NCBI GenBank assembly: GCA_963771015.1
Contig: CAVYRN010000009.1
Coordinates: 434,001-498,000, forward strand
Origin: CAVSJJ01 sp963771015
Lineage (GTDB): Bacteria; Actinomycetota; Actinomycetes; Actinomycetales; Dermatophilaceae
Direction of reading: 5' to 3'
Length of the DNA stretch: 64,000 bases
Below are positions 8,235 through 17,592 of the stretch, in pieces (position 1 is the stretch's first letter; each line of letters starts with the position of its first letter). Below the pieces are notes generated by a model. The model did no database searches. It was not told the origin of the DNA and saw nothing but the letters and a program-made list of their open reading frames with translations. The position numbers and the translations under genes are program-made.

Positions 8235-9296
8235 ATGACGAGCACGAGCGGCGCCGCCTTGGACATCGCCGTCATCGGCGGCGACGGCATCGGGCCCGAG
8301 GTCGTCGCCGAGGGCCTGAAGGCTCTGGAGGCGGTGGCCGCCGACAGCGGCGCCAAGGTGTCGACCACCACCTACGACCTCGGTGCCCGCCGATGGCACG
8401 CGACCGGCGAGACGTTGCCGGACTCGGTGCTCGCCGAGCTGGCCGACCACGACGCCATCCTCCTCGGGGCGATCGGCGACCCGTCGGTCCCCAGCGGCGT
8501 CCTCGAGCGCGGGGTCCTGCTGCCGTTGCGGTTCGCGTTCGAGCACTACGTCAACCTCCGGCCGGTCAGGCTCTACCCCGGGGTGACCAGCCCGCTCGCC
8601 GTCGACCGGGTCGCTCCGGGCGGGATCGACTTCGTCGTCGTCCGCGAGGGCACCGAGGGTCCCTACGTCGGCAACGGCGGCTCGCTGCGCACCGGCACCC
8701 CGAACGAGATCGCCACCGAGGTGAGCGTCAACACCCGCTTCGGCGTCGAGCGTGTCGTCCGGGACGCCTTCGCCCGGGCCCAGGCTCGCCCGCGCCGGCA
8801 CCTCACGCTGGTCCACAAGCACAACGTGCTGACCCACGCCGGCCACCTGTGGCGGCGCACCGTCGAGGAGGTGGGCGCGGAGTTCCCCGAGGTCGAGACG
8901 GCATACCAGCACGTCGACGCGGCCACGATCTTCCTCGCCACCGATCCCGGCCGCTTCGACGTCATCGTCACGGACAACCTGTTCGGCGACATCATCACCG
9001 ACATCGCCGCCGCGATCGCCGGCGGCATCGGCCTGGCGGCGAGCGGCAACATCAACCCGGAGGGCCGCTACCCGAGCATGTTCGAGCCGGTCCACGGTTC
9101 GGCTCCGGACATCGCCGGCCAGGGCAAGGCCGATCCGACCGCCACGATCCTCTCCGTGTCCATGCTCCTCGCCCACCTCGGCCGGACCGCCGAGGCCGAG
9201 CGAGTAGAGCAGGCTGTCGCCGCCGACCTCGCCGAGCGCGGCACCTCCGTCCGCTCGACGACCCAGGTCGGCGACGACATCGCCGCCCGGCTGTAG
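8235..9296 (+). CDS. leuB: 3-isopropylmalate dehydrogenase
   Basis: NAD-dependent oxidative decarboxylation of 3-isopropylmalate in leucine synthesis. 353 residues, starting with the family signature IAVIGGDGIGPEV (residues 11-23). It has the conserved LPLRFAFEHYVNLRPVRLYPG substrate region, the metal-binding aspartates in VIVTDNLFGDIITD (residues 240-255), and the NAD-binding FEPVHGSAPDIAGQGKADP stretch. The ATG at 8235 is supported by a -10 hexamer 7 nt upstream; longer in-frame extensions would run through the intergenic promoter. Confidence 0.96.
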   Translation: MTSTSGAALDIAVIGGDGIGPEVVAEGLKALEAVAADSGAKVSTTTYDLGARRWHATGETLPDSVLAELADHDAILLGAIGDPSVPSGVLERGVLLPLRFAFEHYVNLRPVRLYPGVTSPLAVDRVAPGGIDFVVVREGTEGPYVGNGGSLRTGTPNEIATEVSVNTRFGVERVVRDAFARAQARPRRHLTLVHKHNVLTHAGHLWRRTVEEVGAEFPEVETAYQHVDAATIFLATDPGRFDVIVTDNLFGDIITDIAAAIAGGIGLAASGNINPEGRYPSMFEPVHGSAPDIAGQGKADPTATILSVSMLLAHLGRTAEAERVEQAVAADLAERGTSVRSTTQVGDDIAARL

Positions 9297-9452
9297 CGGC
9301 TGCTCGCGGAGCGCTCCCTCGGCCCCCGGACGGCGAACCCGCCACCAGGGCCGAGCCGCATGTTCCCCCCAGCCTCACTCCAGGTGGCGCCGCTCGGGCT
9401 ACCCTGCCAGGAGCGCCCCAGCCTCATGGACCGTCCAGGAAGGACCCCCAGC

Positions 9453-10553
9453 ATGACCTCGCCTCTCACCTTCGCCGTTCACCCCCGCGCCGACGTGGCG
9501 TCGGACGCCCGGTGTGCGGAGATCCTGGCCGACCCGGGCTTCGGCGTGCACTTCACCGACCACATGGTCACTGCGACGTGGACCCCCGACGAGGGGTGGC
9601 ACGACGGCCAGGTCGCGGCGTACGGGCCGATCACCATGATGCCCTCGGCCGCGGTGCTGCACTACGCACAGGAGATCTTCGAGGGCCTCAAGGCCTACCG
9701 TCATGCCGACGGCTCGGTGTGGGCCTTCCGGCCCGAGGCCAACGCCCAGCGGATGATCCGCAGCGCCCGGCGGCTGGCGCTGCCCACGCTGCCCGAGGAG
9801 GACTTCATCGCCTCGCTCAAGGCCATCCTGTCCGTGGACGAGCGCTGGGTCCCGGCGGCCGACGGCACCGAGAAGAGCCTCTACCTGCGGCCGTTCATGT
9901 ACGCCTCGGAGTCCTTCCTCGGGGTGCGTCCTGCCCGTGAGGTGACCTACTCGGTCATCGCCTCCCCAGCGGGGGCGTACTTCTCGGGTGGCCTGAAGCC
10001 GGTCAACCTGTGGGTGTCCACGAACTTCGCCCGGGCGGGGGAGGGCGGCACGGGCGCCGCCAAGTGTGGCGGCAACTACGCCTCCAGCCTGGCCGGCCAG
10101 ATGGAGGGGCTCGAGCACGGATGCGACCAGGCGGTCTTCCTCGACTCCGCGTCGCACACCTACATCGAGGAGCTCGGCGGGATGAACCTCTTCTTCGTCA
10201 CCGGGGACGGCACCCTGGTCACCCCCGAGCTCACCGGCACCATCCTCGAGGGCGTGACGCGCGCGTCGATCCTCGAGATCGCCAAGGAGCTGGGCCTGGC
10301 GCCGGAGGAACGCCGCATCCCCATCGCCGAGTGGGAGGACGGCGTGCGGTCCGGGCACATCACCGAGGTGTTCGCCTGCGGCACGGCCGCGGTCGTCACC
10401 CCGGTCGGCGAGCTGCGCTGGGACGGCGGTTCGGCGGCGTCGACGGCCGGCGAGGTCGGCGGCGAGGTCACCAACGCGATCCGCACCCGCCTCCTCGACA
10501 TCCAGTACGGTCGCGCCGAGGACACCCGCGGCTGGCTGACCCGGCTCGCCTGA
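9453..10553 (+). CDS. ilvE: Branched-chain amino acid aminotransferase
   Basis: PLP enzyme of fold type IV performing the last step of valine, leucine and isoleucine synthesis. 366 residues, the long bacterial/eukaryal type. Visible features: the N-terminal GFGVHFTDHMVTATW region, HYAQEIFEGLKAY, the PLP lysine within AAKCGGNYASSLAGQ (residues 204-218), and the YIEELGGMNLFFV strand. ATG 9453 has AGGAAGGA 8 nt upstream; the -31-codon extension begins in poorly coding sequence. Confidence 0.95.
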   Translation: MTSPLTFAVHPRADVASDARCAEILADPGFGVHFTDHMVTATWTPDEGWHDGQVAAYGPITMMPSAAVLHYAQEIFEGLKAYRHADGSVWAFRPEANAQRMIRSARRLALPTLPEEDFIASLKAILSVDERWVPAADGTEKSLYLRPFMYASESFLGVRPAREVTYSVIASPAGAYFSGGLKPVNLWVSTNFARAGEGGTGAAKCGGNYASSLAGQMEGLEHGCDQAVFLDSASHTYIEELGGMNLFFVTGDGTLVTPELTGTILEGVTRASILEIAKELGLAPEERRIPIAEWEDGVRSGHITEVFACGTAAVVTPVGELRWDGGSAASTAGEVGGEVTNAIRTRLLDIQYGRAEDTRGWLTRLA

Positions 10554-10582
10554 GCCGCTCGGTCGCCGGGAGGCGGTATGCC

Positions 10583-11458
10583 GTGTCCGCGCTGAGGCTG
10601 CCGCCGCGTCGGCCGCGGCTGGTCGCCACGGACCTGGACGGGACGCTCGTGCGGTCCGACGGAACCGTGTCGGAACGCTCGCGCGCTGCGATCACCGCGG
10701 TGGATGCGGCCGGTGTGGAGGTCGTCATCGTCACAGCGCGCCCGCCGCGGTGGGTCGATGCACTGGCCGATCTCGTCAGCGGTCACGGAACGGTCCTCTG
10801 CGGGAACGGCGCGTTCGTCTACGACGTGGCCACCCGAACGGTGGTGTCCGACGTCGGCTTCGGCCACGAGGAGCTCGTCGGGCTCGTCGCCGGGCTGCGC
10901 GCCTGGCTGCCCCGGGCGGGGTTCGCCGTGGAGCGGCGCGACGGCATGCGCGTCGAACGGGGCTACCGGTCACCGCATGGCGAGGACCTGCCCGAGGAGA
11001 TCCACGTCGGCTCCCTCGAGGACCTCGACGACGTCCCGGTCGGCAAGCTGCTCGTCACCTGCCCGTCGATGAGCGACGAGGAGTTCCTCACCCGGGTGAG
11101 CGAGGTCGTCGGGGCCCGCGGCATCGTCGCGTTCTCCGGCGTGGGCGGGCTGGCCGAGATCTCGGCCCCGGGTGTGACGAAGGCGGCCGCCCTCACCCGC
11201 TGGTGCAGACGGCTCGGGATCGGTGCGGCCGATGTGTGGGCGTTCGGCGACATGCCCAACGACCTGCCGATGCTGACCTGGGCCGGAGTGTCGTTCGCCG
11301 TCGCCAACGCGCACCCGGAGGTGCTGGCGACGGCGACACACCGGTGTCCGGCCAACGACGAGGACGGCGTTGCGCAGGTGCTCGAGGGGGTGCTCCGACT
11401 CCCGCCGGCCACGGCGGTTGAGGGCCGCGGCCGGCGGGAGGGTGGGGACGGCGTCTGA
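10583..11458 (+). CDS. HAD-superfamily (Cof-type, IIB) phosphatase
   Basis: 291 residues with the HAD motif I DLDGTLVRSDG (residues 16-26; nucleophile Asp), motif II VTAR, a type IIB cap domain in the middle, and the C-terminal motif FGDMPNDLPMLTWAG giving the metal-binding aspartates. Such enzymes hydrolyse sugar phosphates or nucleotide-related phosphate esters; the substrate cannot be inferred. It lies 29 bp after ilvE and may be co-transcribed. It converges with the permease gene at 11466-13046, only 7 bp between stops, with no evident hairpin. GTG 10583 starts just after a GTATGCCG word. Confidence 0.85.
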   Translation: MSALRLPPRRPRLVATDLDGTLVRSDGTVSERSRAAITAVDAAGVEVVIVTARPPRWVDALADLVSGHGTVLCGNGAFVYDVATRTVVSDVGFGHEELVGLVAGLRAWLPRAGFAVERRDGMRVERGYRSPHGEDLPEEIHVGSLEDLDDVPVGKLLVTCPSMSDEEFLTRVSEVVGARGIVAFSGVGGLAEISAPGVTKAAALTRWCRRLGIGAADVWAFGDMPNDLPMLTWAGVSFAVANAHPEVLATATHRCPANDEDGVAQVLEGVLRLPPATAVEGRGRREGGDGV

Positions 11459-11465
11459 GGACCGG

Positions 11466-13046
11466 TTAGGACCCCGACGAGTCGTGGTCGTGCTCCATCT
11501 GCTGCTCGGTGACGTCATAGCCCTCGGACTCGGGGTGACCGTGCTGGCCGTGGGTCATCGCGAACTCCTCCTCGGGCGAGAGGACGAGTCGGTGCCGGCC
11601 GAAGAAGGCGAAGTACAGCAGTCCGACGACGAAGAAGGCACCCACGCCGACGACGACCGAGCGGTAGTCCGGGTTGAACGGCAGGATGATGAGCGTCACG
11701 CCGGCGATGACGGCGGCCACCGCGGCGCCCCACTGGCCCGACCGGCTGGTGTAGGGGCGCTCGACGTCGGCGTACTTGCGCCGCAGCATGAGGAACGCCA
11801 CCATCTGCAGGAAGTACGCGATGACGGCGCCGAACACGGCGATGTTGAGCAGCTCTCCGGCCACGGCCACCTCGGCGTCCGATGCCGACTCGCCCGCCAC
11901 GTTGCGGATGGCGCCGAGCCCGAAGACGAGTACCACACCGATCACGGCCGACATGATGAGCGCCACGTAGGGGACCTTGCGACCTCCGGTGAGCGACAGG
12001 AACTTCGGGTAGTAGCCGGCGCGGGAGAGGGAGTACATGTTCCGTCCGGCGGCGAACATGATGCCCTGGAAGGACGCGATGAGGCCGGCCAGCGCGAACA
12101 GCGCGAGCAGCGAGGCGAGGTTGCTGTTCGGGAAGATCGCGCGGAAGCCGTCGAGGATGGGTTCGCCGCTGCCCGAGATCTCCTTGGCCCCCATCACGGC
12201 CGGGTTGAGCAGGAGGACGACGAACGCCGTGACGAGCAGAGTCCACATGCCCATGAGTGAGCCGCGCGGGATGTCACGCTGCGGGGTGTGGGTCTCCTCG
12301 GCGGCCAGCGGCAGCTCCTCGATCCCGAGGAAGAACCAGATGGCGAAGGGGAACGCGGTGAGGACGCCGCCGATCCCCATCGGCAGGAACGTGCTCCCGC
12401 CGGCCTGGGGCTCGATGTTCCACAGGTTGCTCCAGGAGAGCTTGCCGGAGAAGATCGCGGCGATCGAGAAGAACGCCAGGACGGCCAGCGAGATGATGGC
12501 GATGACGACGGCGAACTTGAACGACGCCTCGGCGCCGGCCGAGTTGAGCGTCACGAAGATGACGTAGAAGACGACGACCCACAGCCACAGCGGCATGCTG
12601 AAGTTGAACAGGTCCTTGGTGATCGCGTCCGCGTACAGCCCCGAGAAGGTCCCGACGACCGCGGTCGTGATGACGTACTCGATGCTCTCGGCCAGGCCGG
12701 TCACGAAGCCCGCCCAAGGTCCCATCGCGGACCGGGCGAAGGAGTAGGCGCCACCGGTGTGCGGCATGGTCGACGACATCTCCGCGATGCTGTAGATCAT
12801 CAGGAGGTACATGAGGCCGATGACGAGGGTGGCGATGAGCATGCCGCCCCAGCCCGCCTCGCCGATGCCGAGGTTCCATCCCGAGAAGTCGCCGGAGATG
12901 ACCGCCGCCACCCCGAGAGCCCAGAGCGACCACGCACCGGCGTGCCGCTTCAGTCCTCGCTTCTCGAAGTAGTCCTGGCCGGCGTGCTCGTAGCTGACGC
13001 CACCGCTGGTCGTGATCTGTCTGCCGCTCTTGGGGTTCTCCGCCAT
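11466..13046 (-). CDS. eat: Ethanolamine-type amino acid/amine permease (APC superfamily)
   Basis: 526 residues with about twelve transmembrane helices and an acidic, His-rich C-terminal tail. The start (GLKRHAGAWSLWALGVAAVISGDFSGWNLG) and the MPHTGGAYSFARSAMGPWAGF segment match the ethanolamine permease branch of the APC family. It should import ethanolamine or a related amine by cation symport. It is transcribed divergently from the FadR-type regulator and the catabolic genes, which supports this substrate class. A canonical -35/-10 pair precedes it with the palindromic operator over the -35. The exact amine is inferred. Confidence 0.8.
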   Translation of the reverse strand: MAENPKSGRQITTSGGVSYEHAGQDYFEKRGLKRHAGAWSLWALGVAAVISGDFSGWNLGIGEAGWGGMLIATLVIGLMYLLMIYSIAEMSSTMPHTGGAYSFARSAMGPWAGFVTGLAESIEYVITTAVVGTFSGLYADAITKDLFNFSMPLWLWVVVFYVIFVTLNSAGAEASFKFAVVIAIISLAVLAFFSIAAIFSGKLSWSNLWNIEPQAGGSTFLPMGIGGVLTAFPFAIWFFLGIEELPLAAEETHTPQRDIPRGSLMGMWTLLVTAFVVLLLNPAVMGAKEISGSGEPILDGFRAIFPNSNLASLLALFALAGLIASFQGIMFAAGRNMYSLSRAGYYPKFLSLTGGRKVPYVALIMSAVIGVVLVFGLGAIRNVAGESASDAEVAVAGELLNIAVFGAVIAYFLQMVAFLMLRRKYADVERPYTSRSGQWGAAVAAVIAGVTLIILPFNPDYRSVVVGVGAFFVVGLLYFAFFGRHRLVLSPEEEFAMTHGQHGHPESEGYDVTEQQMEHDHDSSGS

Positions 13047-13151
13047 GGTGGCTCTTTCCTCCCGTTAGGTGTGCAGGGCTCAACGAGATGGTGCGCCCCG
13101 CGTCCCAGAGGTGACCGCCCGGTGGCGACCCGTCTGGGCGCGGATGGACGG

Positions 13152-13228
13152 AGGCTAGACCTGTGGGCCAGAGCAGGTCAATGGTTTGAACTCAGACCAT
13201 TGACAGCGGGGGCTCGGGGACCAAGACT
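13152..13228. promoter_or_regulatory. Divergent promoters with shared palindromic operator
   Basis: A perfect inverted repeat GTCAATGGT (13177-13185) and ACCATTGAC (13196-13204) with a 10-bp spacer sits midway between the permease and regulator genes. On the minus strand, TTGACC (13176-13181), an 18-nt spacer and TAGCCT (13152-13157) form the permease promoter. On the plus strand, TTGACA (13200-13205), a 17-nt spacer and AAGACT (13223-13228) lead, 6 nt later, to the regulator GTG, making that mRNA leaderless. Both -35 elements overlap operator arms. The TGGT...ACCA core resembles GntR/FadR-type sites, so the adjacent regulator is the likely ligand. Confidence 0.7.
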
Positions 13229-13234
13229 CACGAC

Positions 13235-13960
13235 GTGACCGCCGCCCCCCACCTTCGTCTCGCCGACACGGTGCTGCACGCGGTGCGCGGTCACAACGCC
13301 TTCGAGACGACGGTCGAGCAGATCGCGACGGCCATCCGGCTCGGGGTCTTCGTCGACGGGGAGCAGCTGCCGCCCGAGCGTGAGCTCGCCGAGCGGCTCG
13401 GCGTCTCGCGCACCACCCTGCGCGAGGCCATCGCAGCGCTGCGTGTCTCGGGCTTCGTCCAGACCCGACGCGGCCGGGGCGGCGGCACCGTCGTCACGTA
13501 TGCCGCGCCCTCGCCGGGCTCGCAGACCCCCACGGTGCGCCGGGGGGCCACCCTCCTCGACGCGCTCGACTTCCGTCGGATCGTCGAGCCGGGTGCGGCC
13601 TGGCTCGCCGCGACCCGTGAGCTCTCCCGCGACCAGCGCGACTGGCTCGGCCAGTGCCTGGTGGAGGCGACCGGCGCGCCCGACGACGGCGCTCGCCGGA
13701 TGAACGACAGCCGCCTGCACCTGGCCGTCGCGACGCTGTCGGGGTCGCCCATGCTCATCGAGTCGGTGACCCGGGCGCAGGCCGCGTTGGGCGAGATGCT
13801 GCGCGGCATACCGGTCCTGCGGCGGAACATCGACCACTCGGACAGCCAGCACGTCGACGTCGTCGACGCGGTCCTGCGGGGGGACCCGGACCGGGCCCGC
13901 GAGGCCATGGAGCACCATTGTGACGCTACCTCCGCGCTGCTGCGGGGGCTCATCGGGTGA
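13235..13960 (+). CDS. FadR-subfamily GntR transcriptional regulator
   Basis: 241 residues. The N-terminal winged helix-turn-helix contains ELAERLGVSRTTLREAIAAL (residues 49-68), ending in a beta-hairpin wing; the C-terminal all-helical FCD ligand domain carries metal-type His residues (LHLAVATLSG, HHCDAT). It probably represses itself and the amine-uptake and catabolic genes until an amine or intermediate binds. The GTG start fits a leaderless transcript. Its stop overlaps an in-frame GTG of the next gene, so the regulator heads the catabolic operon. Confidence 0.85.
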   Translation: MTAAPHLRLADTVLHAVRGHNAFETTVEQIATAIRLGVFVDGEQLPPERELAERLGVSRTTLREAIAALRVSGFVQTRRGRGGGTVVTYAAPSPGSQTPTVRRGATLLDALDFRRIVEPGAAWLAATRELSRDQRDWLGQCLVEATGAPDDGARRMNDSRLHLAVATLSGSPMLIESVTRAQAALGEMLRGIPVLRRNIDHSDSQHVDVVDAVLRGDPDRAREAMEHHCDATSALLRGLIG

Positions 13961-13974
13961 CCAAGGAGGAGCCA

Positions 13975-15351
13975 ATGGCCACAACCCACCACCCCCGGCA
14001 CTACCCCATCGAGGAGCTCCGGCGCGACATCGAGGCCGGGCACGTCGACACCGTCATCGTCGCGTTCACCGACATGCAGGGTCGGCTGCAGGGCAAGCGG
14101 CTGCACAGCCACTACTTCCTCGACCACGTCCTGGCTCACGGCACCGAGGGGTGCAACTACCTCCTGGCCGTCGACGTCGAGATGAACACCGTCGACGGGT
14201 ACGCGATCTCCTCCTGGGAGAGGGGCTACGGCGACTTCGAGTTCGTCCTCGACATGTCGACCCTGCGACGCACCCCGGGCCAGCCCAACTCGGCCACCAT
14301 CCAGTGTGACCTCGCCTGGCTCGACGGGTCGGGACCGGTGCGCCAGTCGCCGCGCGGCATCCTCGCCGCCCAGGTCGCCCGGGCCGCCGACCTCGGGTAC
14401 GCCGCCTTCGCCGGCACCGAGCTCGAGTTCATCCTCTTCGAGCAGTCCTACGAACAGGCCTGGGACAGCGGGTACCGGGGCCTGACGGGCGCGAACCGCT
14501 ACAACGTCGACTACTCGATCCTCGGCGGAACCCGGGTCGAGCCGCTGCTGCGCGAGATCCGGGGCGAGATGTTCTCCGCCGGCATGACCGTCGAGAGCGC
14601 CAAGGGGGAGTGCAACCTCGGCCAGCACGAGATCGCCTTCCTCTACGACGACGTCGTGCGGACGTGCGACAACCACGTCGTCTACAAGACGGCGGCCAAG
14701 GAGATCGCCGCGCGGCACGGCCAGTCGATCACCTTCATGGCCAAGTTCGACGAGCGCGAGGGCAACTCGTGCCACATCCACCTGTCGTTGCGCGGGACCG
14801 ACGGGTCGATCGTCTTCGCCGATGACGCCCGCCCGGGCGGGCAGAGCAAGGTCTTCGACCACTTCGTGGCGGGCCTGCAGGCAACCCTGCGCGAGATGAC
14901 GTTCTTCTACGCGCCGAACGTCAACTCCTACAAGCGGTTCCAGCCGGGCTCCTTCGCACCGACCGCCGTCGCCTGGGGCCGTGACAACCGCACGTGTGCC
15001 CTGCGGGTCGTCGGTCGGGGTGCCGGCCTGCGCGTCGAGAACCGGGTACCCGGCGGCGACGTCAACCCGTACCTGGGTGTCGCCGCCATGCTCGCCGGCG
15101 GGCTCTACGGCGTCGAGAACGAGCTGCCCCTCGAGGAGCCGTTCGCCGGGAACGCGTATGCCGCGGACCTCGACCACGTGCCGAGCACCCTCGCCGAGGC
15201 GCGGGACCTCTTCGCCGGGTCGGCCGTGGCCCGCGCGGCGTTCGGCGACGACGTCGTCGACCACTATGCCAACGCGGCCGACGTCGAGCTCGCGGCCTTC
15301 AACGGGGCCGTGACGGACTGGGAACGAGTGAGAGGTTTCGAACGACTGTGA
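13975..15351 (+). CDS. Glutamine-synthetase-like gamma-glutamylamide ligase (GlnA4/PuuA type)
   Basis: 458 residues of the glutamine synthetase fold: an N-terminal beta-grasp domain (VIVAFTDMQGRLQGKRL) and a catalytic domain with AGTELEFILFEQSYEQAW, EGNSCHIHLSLRG and KRFQPGSFAPTAVAWGRDNRTC. Context argues it is not the assimilatory enzyme but one that ligates glutamate to an amine at ATP cost. In Streptomyces a homologous GlnA4 makes gamma-glutamylethanolamide. I chose ATG 13975 because AAGGAGGA lies 6 nt upstream; a GTG six codons earlier overlaps the regulator stop. Its stop overlaps the dehydrogenase start by 4 bp. Confidence 0.85.
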   Translation: MATTHHPRHYPIEELRRDIEAGHVDTVIVAFTDMQGRLQGKRLHSHYFLDHVLAHGTEGCNYLLAVDVEMNTVDGYAISSWERGYGDFEFVLDMSTLRRTPGQPNSATIQCDLAWLDGSGPVRQSPRGILAAQVARAADLGYAAFAGTELEFILFEQSYEQAWDSGYRGLTGANRYNVDYSILGGTRVEPLLREIRGEMFSAGMTVESAKGECNLGQHEIAFLYDDVVRTCDNHVVYKTAAKEIAARHGQSITFMAKFDEREGNSCHIHLSLRGTDGSIVFADDARPGGQSKVFDHFVAGLQATLREMTFFYAPNVNSYKRFQPGSFAPTAVAWGRDNRTCALRVVGRGAGLRVENRVPGGDVNPYLGVAAMLAGGLYGVENELPLEEPFAGNAYAADLDHVPSTLAEARDLFAGSAVARAAFGDDVVDHYANAADVELAAFNGAVTDWERVRGFERL

Positions 15352-16751
15352 GCACTGCGGAATCCCCGGCACGCGCGCCGCGCACCCGCGACGTCATCAA
15401 CCCGGCCACCGAGCAGGTCGTCCGCACGATCGCCCAGGTCGGCCTCGAGGAGACCGACGAGGCCATCGCCCGGGCGGTCGAGGTGGGCCCCTCCTGGCGG
15501 GCCGTCACCCCGGCCGACCGTGGCCGGCTGCTGCGGCGCTTCTCCGACGTCGTAGGTGACCATATCGAGGAGCTGGCCCAGCTCGAGGTCGCCAACTCCG
15601 GGCACACCATCGGCAACGCCCGATGGGAGGCGGGCAACGTCCGCGACGTCCTCGCGTACTACTCCGCCGCTCCCGAACGGCTGTTCGGCCGGCAGATCCC
15701 GGTGGCCGGCGGCATCGACATCACCTTCAAGGAGCCGCTCGGCGTCGTCTCCATCGTCGTTCCCTGGAACTTCCCGATGCCCATCGCCGGGTGGGGCCTG
15801 GCCCCCGCCCTCGCGGCGGGCAACACCGTCGTCCTCAAACCGGCCGAGCTCACGCCGCTGACGGCCATGCGGCTCGGCGAGCTCGCCCTCGAGGCGGGCA
15901 TCCCCGAGGGCGTCCTCACCGTGCTCCCGGGCAAGGGGTCCGTCGTGGGCGAGCGGTTCGTCACCCACCCGGGCGTCCGCAAGGTCTGCTTCACCGGGTC
16001 CACCGAGGTGGGGCAGGGGATCATGCGCAAGGCCGCCGACCAGCTCAAGAGGGTCACTCTCGAGCTCGGCGGCAAGAGCGCCAACATCGTCTTCGCCGAC
16101 GCCGACCTCGACGCGGCCGCCGCGGCGGCCCCGATGTCCTTCCTCGACAACGCCGGCCAGGACTGCTGTGCCCGGAGCCGCATCCTGGTCGAACGCTCCG
16201 CCTTCGACGCCTTCATGGAGCGCTTCGAGCCGGCCATCAAGGGAGTCACCGTCGGTGACCCCGCGGACGAGGCGACCCAGATGGGGCCGCTCATCAGCTC
16301 CGGCCAGCGGGACGCCGTCCGCTCCTTCGTCGAGGACGCCGGCAGCGACGTCGACGTCGCGTTCCGGGGCAGCTGCCCGACCGGGCCCGGCTACTGGTAC
16401 GCGCCCACCGTCGTCCTTCCCGGGTCGGCCGACGACGCAGTCTGGCGCCAGGAGGTCTTCGGGCCGGTCGTCGCGGTGATGCCGTTCGACGACGAGGCGG
16501 ATGCCATCCGGCTCGGCAACGACTCGGCATACGGCCTGTCCGGCTCGATCTGGACCCGCGATGTCGGCCGCGCGATCCGGGTCGCCCGGGGCATCGAGAC
16601 GGGCAACCTCTCGGTCAACAGCCACTCCAGCGTCCGCTACTCGACGCCCTTCGGCGGGTTCAAGTCCAGCGGCCTGGGCCGCGAGCTCGGTCCCGACGCG
16701 CTGGACTCCTTCACCGAGGTCAAGAACGTCTTCATCAGCACCGAGAGCTGA
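15348..16751 (+). CDS. NAD(P)-dependent aldehyde dehydrogenase of the amine pathway
   Basis: 467 residues. Motifs: VVPWNFPMPIAGWGLAPALA, VCFTGSTEVGQGIMRK (nucleotide binding), LELGGKSANIVFADADLD with the general-base Glu, and GQDCCARSRILVE with the catalytic Cys. It should oxidise a gamma-glutamylated aldehyde (or free aldehyde) to the acid. The GTG start overlaps the ligase stop in GTGA, implying translational coupling. The substrate is inferred from the neighbours. Confidence 0.88.
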   Translation: MSTAESPARAPRTRDVINPATEQVVRTIAQVGLEETDEAIARAVEVGPSWRAVTPADRGRLLRRFSDVVGDHIEELAQLEVANSGHTIGNARWEAGNVRDVLAYYSAAPERLFGRQIPVAGGIDITFKEPLGVVSIVVPWNFPMPIAGWGLAPALAAGNTVVLKPAELTPLTAMRLGELALEAGIPEGVLTVLPGKGSVVGERFVTHPGVRKVCFTGSTEVGQGIMRKAADQLKRVTLELGGKSANIVFADADLDAAAAAAPMSFLDNAGQDCCARSRILVERSAFDAFMERFEPAIKGVTVGDPADEATQMGPLISSGQRDAVRSFVEDAGSDVDVAFRGSCPTGPGYWYAPTVVLPGSADDAVWRQEVFGPVVAVMPFDDEADAIRLGNDSAYGLSGSIWTRDVGRAIRVARGIETGNLSVNSHSSVRYSTPFGGFKSSGLGRELGPDALDSFTEVKNVFISTES

Positions 16752-16815
16752 CCGGGCACATCCGGCCGGCTCGCACCATCAGCACGTCCCACACGAGAGC
16801 GAAGGAACACCCACC

Positions 16816-17583
16816 ATGGCAGGCAGGCTCGAGGGCAAGGTCGCGGTCATCACCGGCGGCTGCTCCGGCATCGGTTTGGCGACGGTCCGTCGCTTCGCGC
16901 AGGAGGGCGCCAAGGTCGTCATCGGCGATATCGATGACGAGCACGGTCCCCAGCTGGCCGACGAGGTCGGTGGCGCGTACGTCCACTGCGACGTCACCAG
17001 CAAGGACGAGGTCGATGCGATGTTCGCGACGGCCAAGGAACGGTTCGGCAGCGTCGACATCGCCTTCAACAACGCCGGCATCAGCCCGCCCGAGGACGAC
17101 TCGATCCTCGACACCGACCTCGACGCGTGGCGCCGGGTCCAGGAGGTCAACCTCACCAGCGTCTACCTGTGCTGCAAGGCAGCCCTGCCCTACATGCTCG
17201 AGCAGAAGTCCGGGTCGATCATCAACGTGGCGAGCTTCGTGGCGGTCATGGGCGCGGCGACCTCGCAGATCTCGTACAGCGCGTCCAAGGGCGGGGTGCT
17301 GTCGATGACCCGTGAGCTCGGGGTGCAGTTCGCACGAGAGGGCGTCAGGGTCAACGCCCTGTGCCCCGGGCCGGTCAACACCCCGCTGCTGCAGGAGCTG
17401 TTCGCCAAGGACCCCGAGCGGGCCGCCCGGCGGCTGGTCCACATCCCGATGGGCCGGTTCGGCGAGCCTGACGAGATGGCCAACGCGGTCCTCTTTCTCG
17501 CCTCCGACGAGTCGAGCTTCATGACGGCCTCGACGTTCCTCGTCGACGGCGGGATCTCGGGCGCCTACGTCACCCCCGTGTGA
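16816..17583 (+). CDS. Short-chain dehydrogenase/reductase of the amine pathway
   Basis: 255 residues, classical SDR: cofactor motif TGGCSGIGLATV (residues 12-23), NNAG at about residue 88, Ser plus YSASK as catalytic residues (YSASKGGVLSM), and a C-terminal substrate loop. Asp after the second beta-strand (GDIDDEHG) favours NAD over NADP. In this cluster it would oxidise the alcohol of the glutamylated amine (for ethanolamine, gamma-glutamylethanolamide to the aldehyde). GAAGGAA precedes the ATG; the 64-bp gap from the dehydrogenase fits one operon. Confidence 0.87.
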   Translation: MAGRLEGKVAVITGGCSGIGLATVRRFAQEGAKVVIGDIDDEHGPQLADEVGGAYVHCDVTSKDEVDAMFATAKERFGSVDIAFNNAGISPPEDDSILDTDLDAWRRVQEVNLTSVYLCCKAALPYMLEQKSGSIINVASFVAVMGAATSQISYSASKGGVLSMTRELGVQFAREGVRVNALCPGPVNTPLLQELFAKDPERAARRLVHIPMGRFGEPDEMANAVLFLASDESSFMTASTFLVDGGISGAYVTPV

Positions 17584-17592
17584 GGGCGTGAG

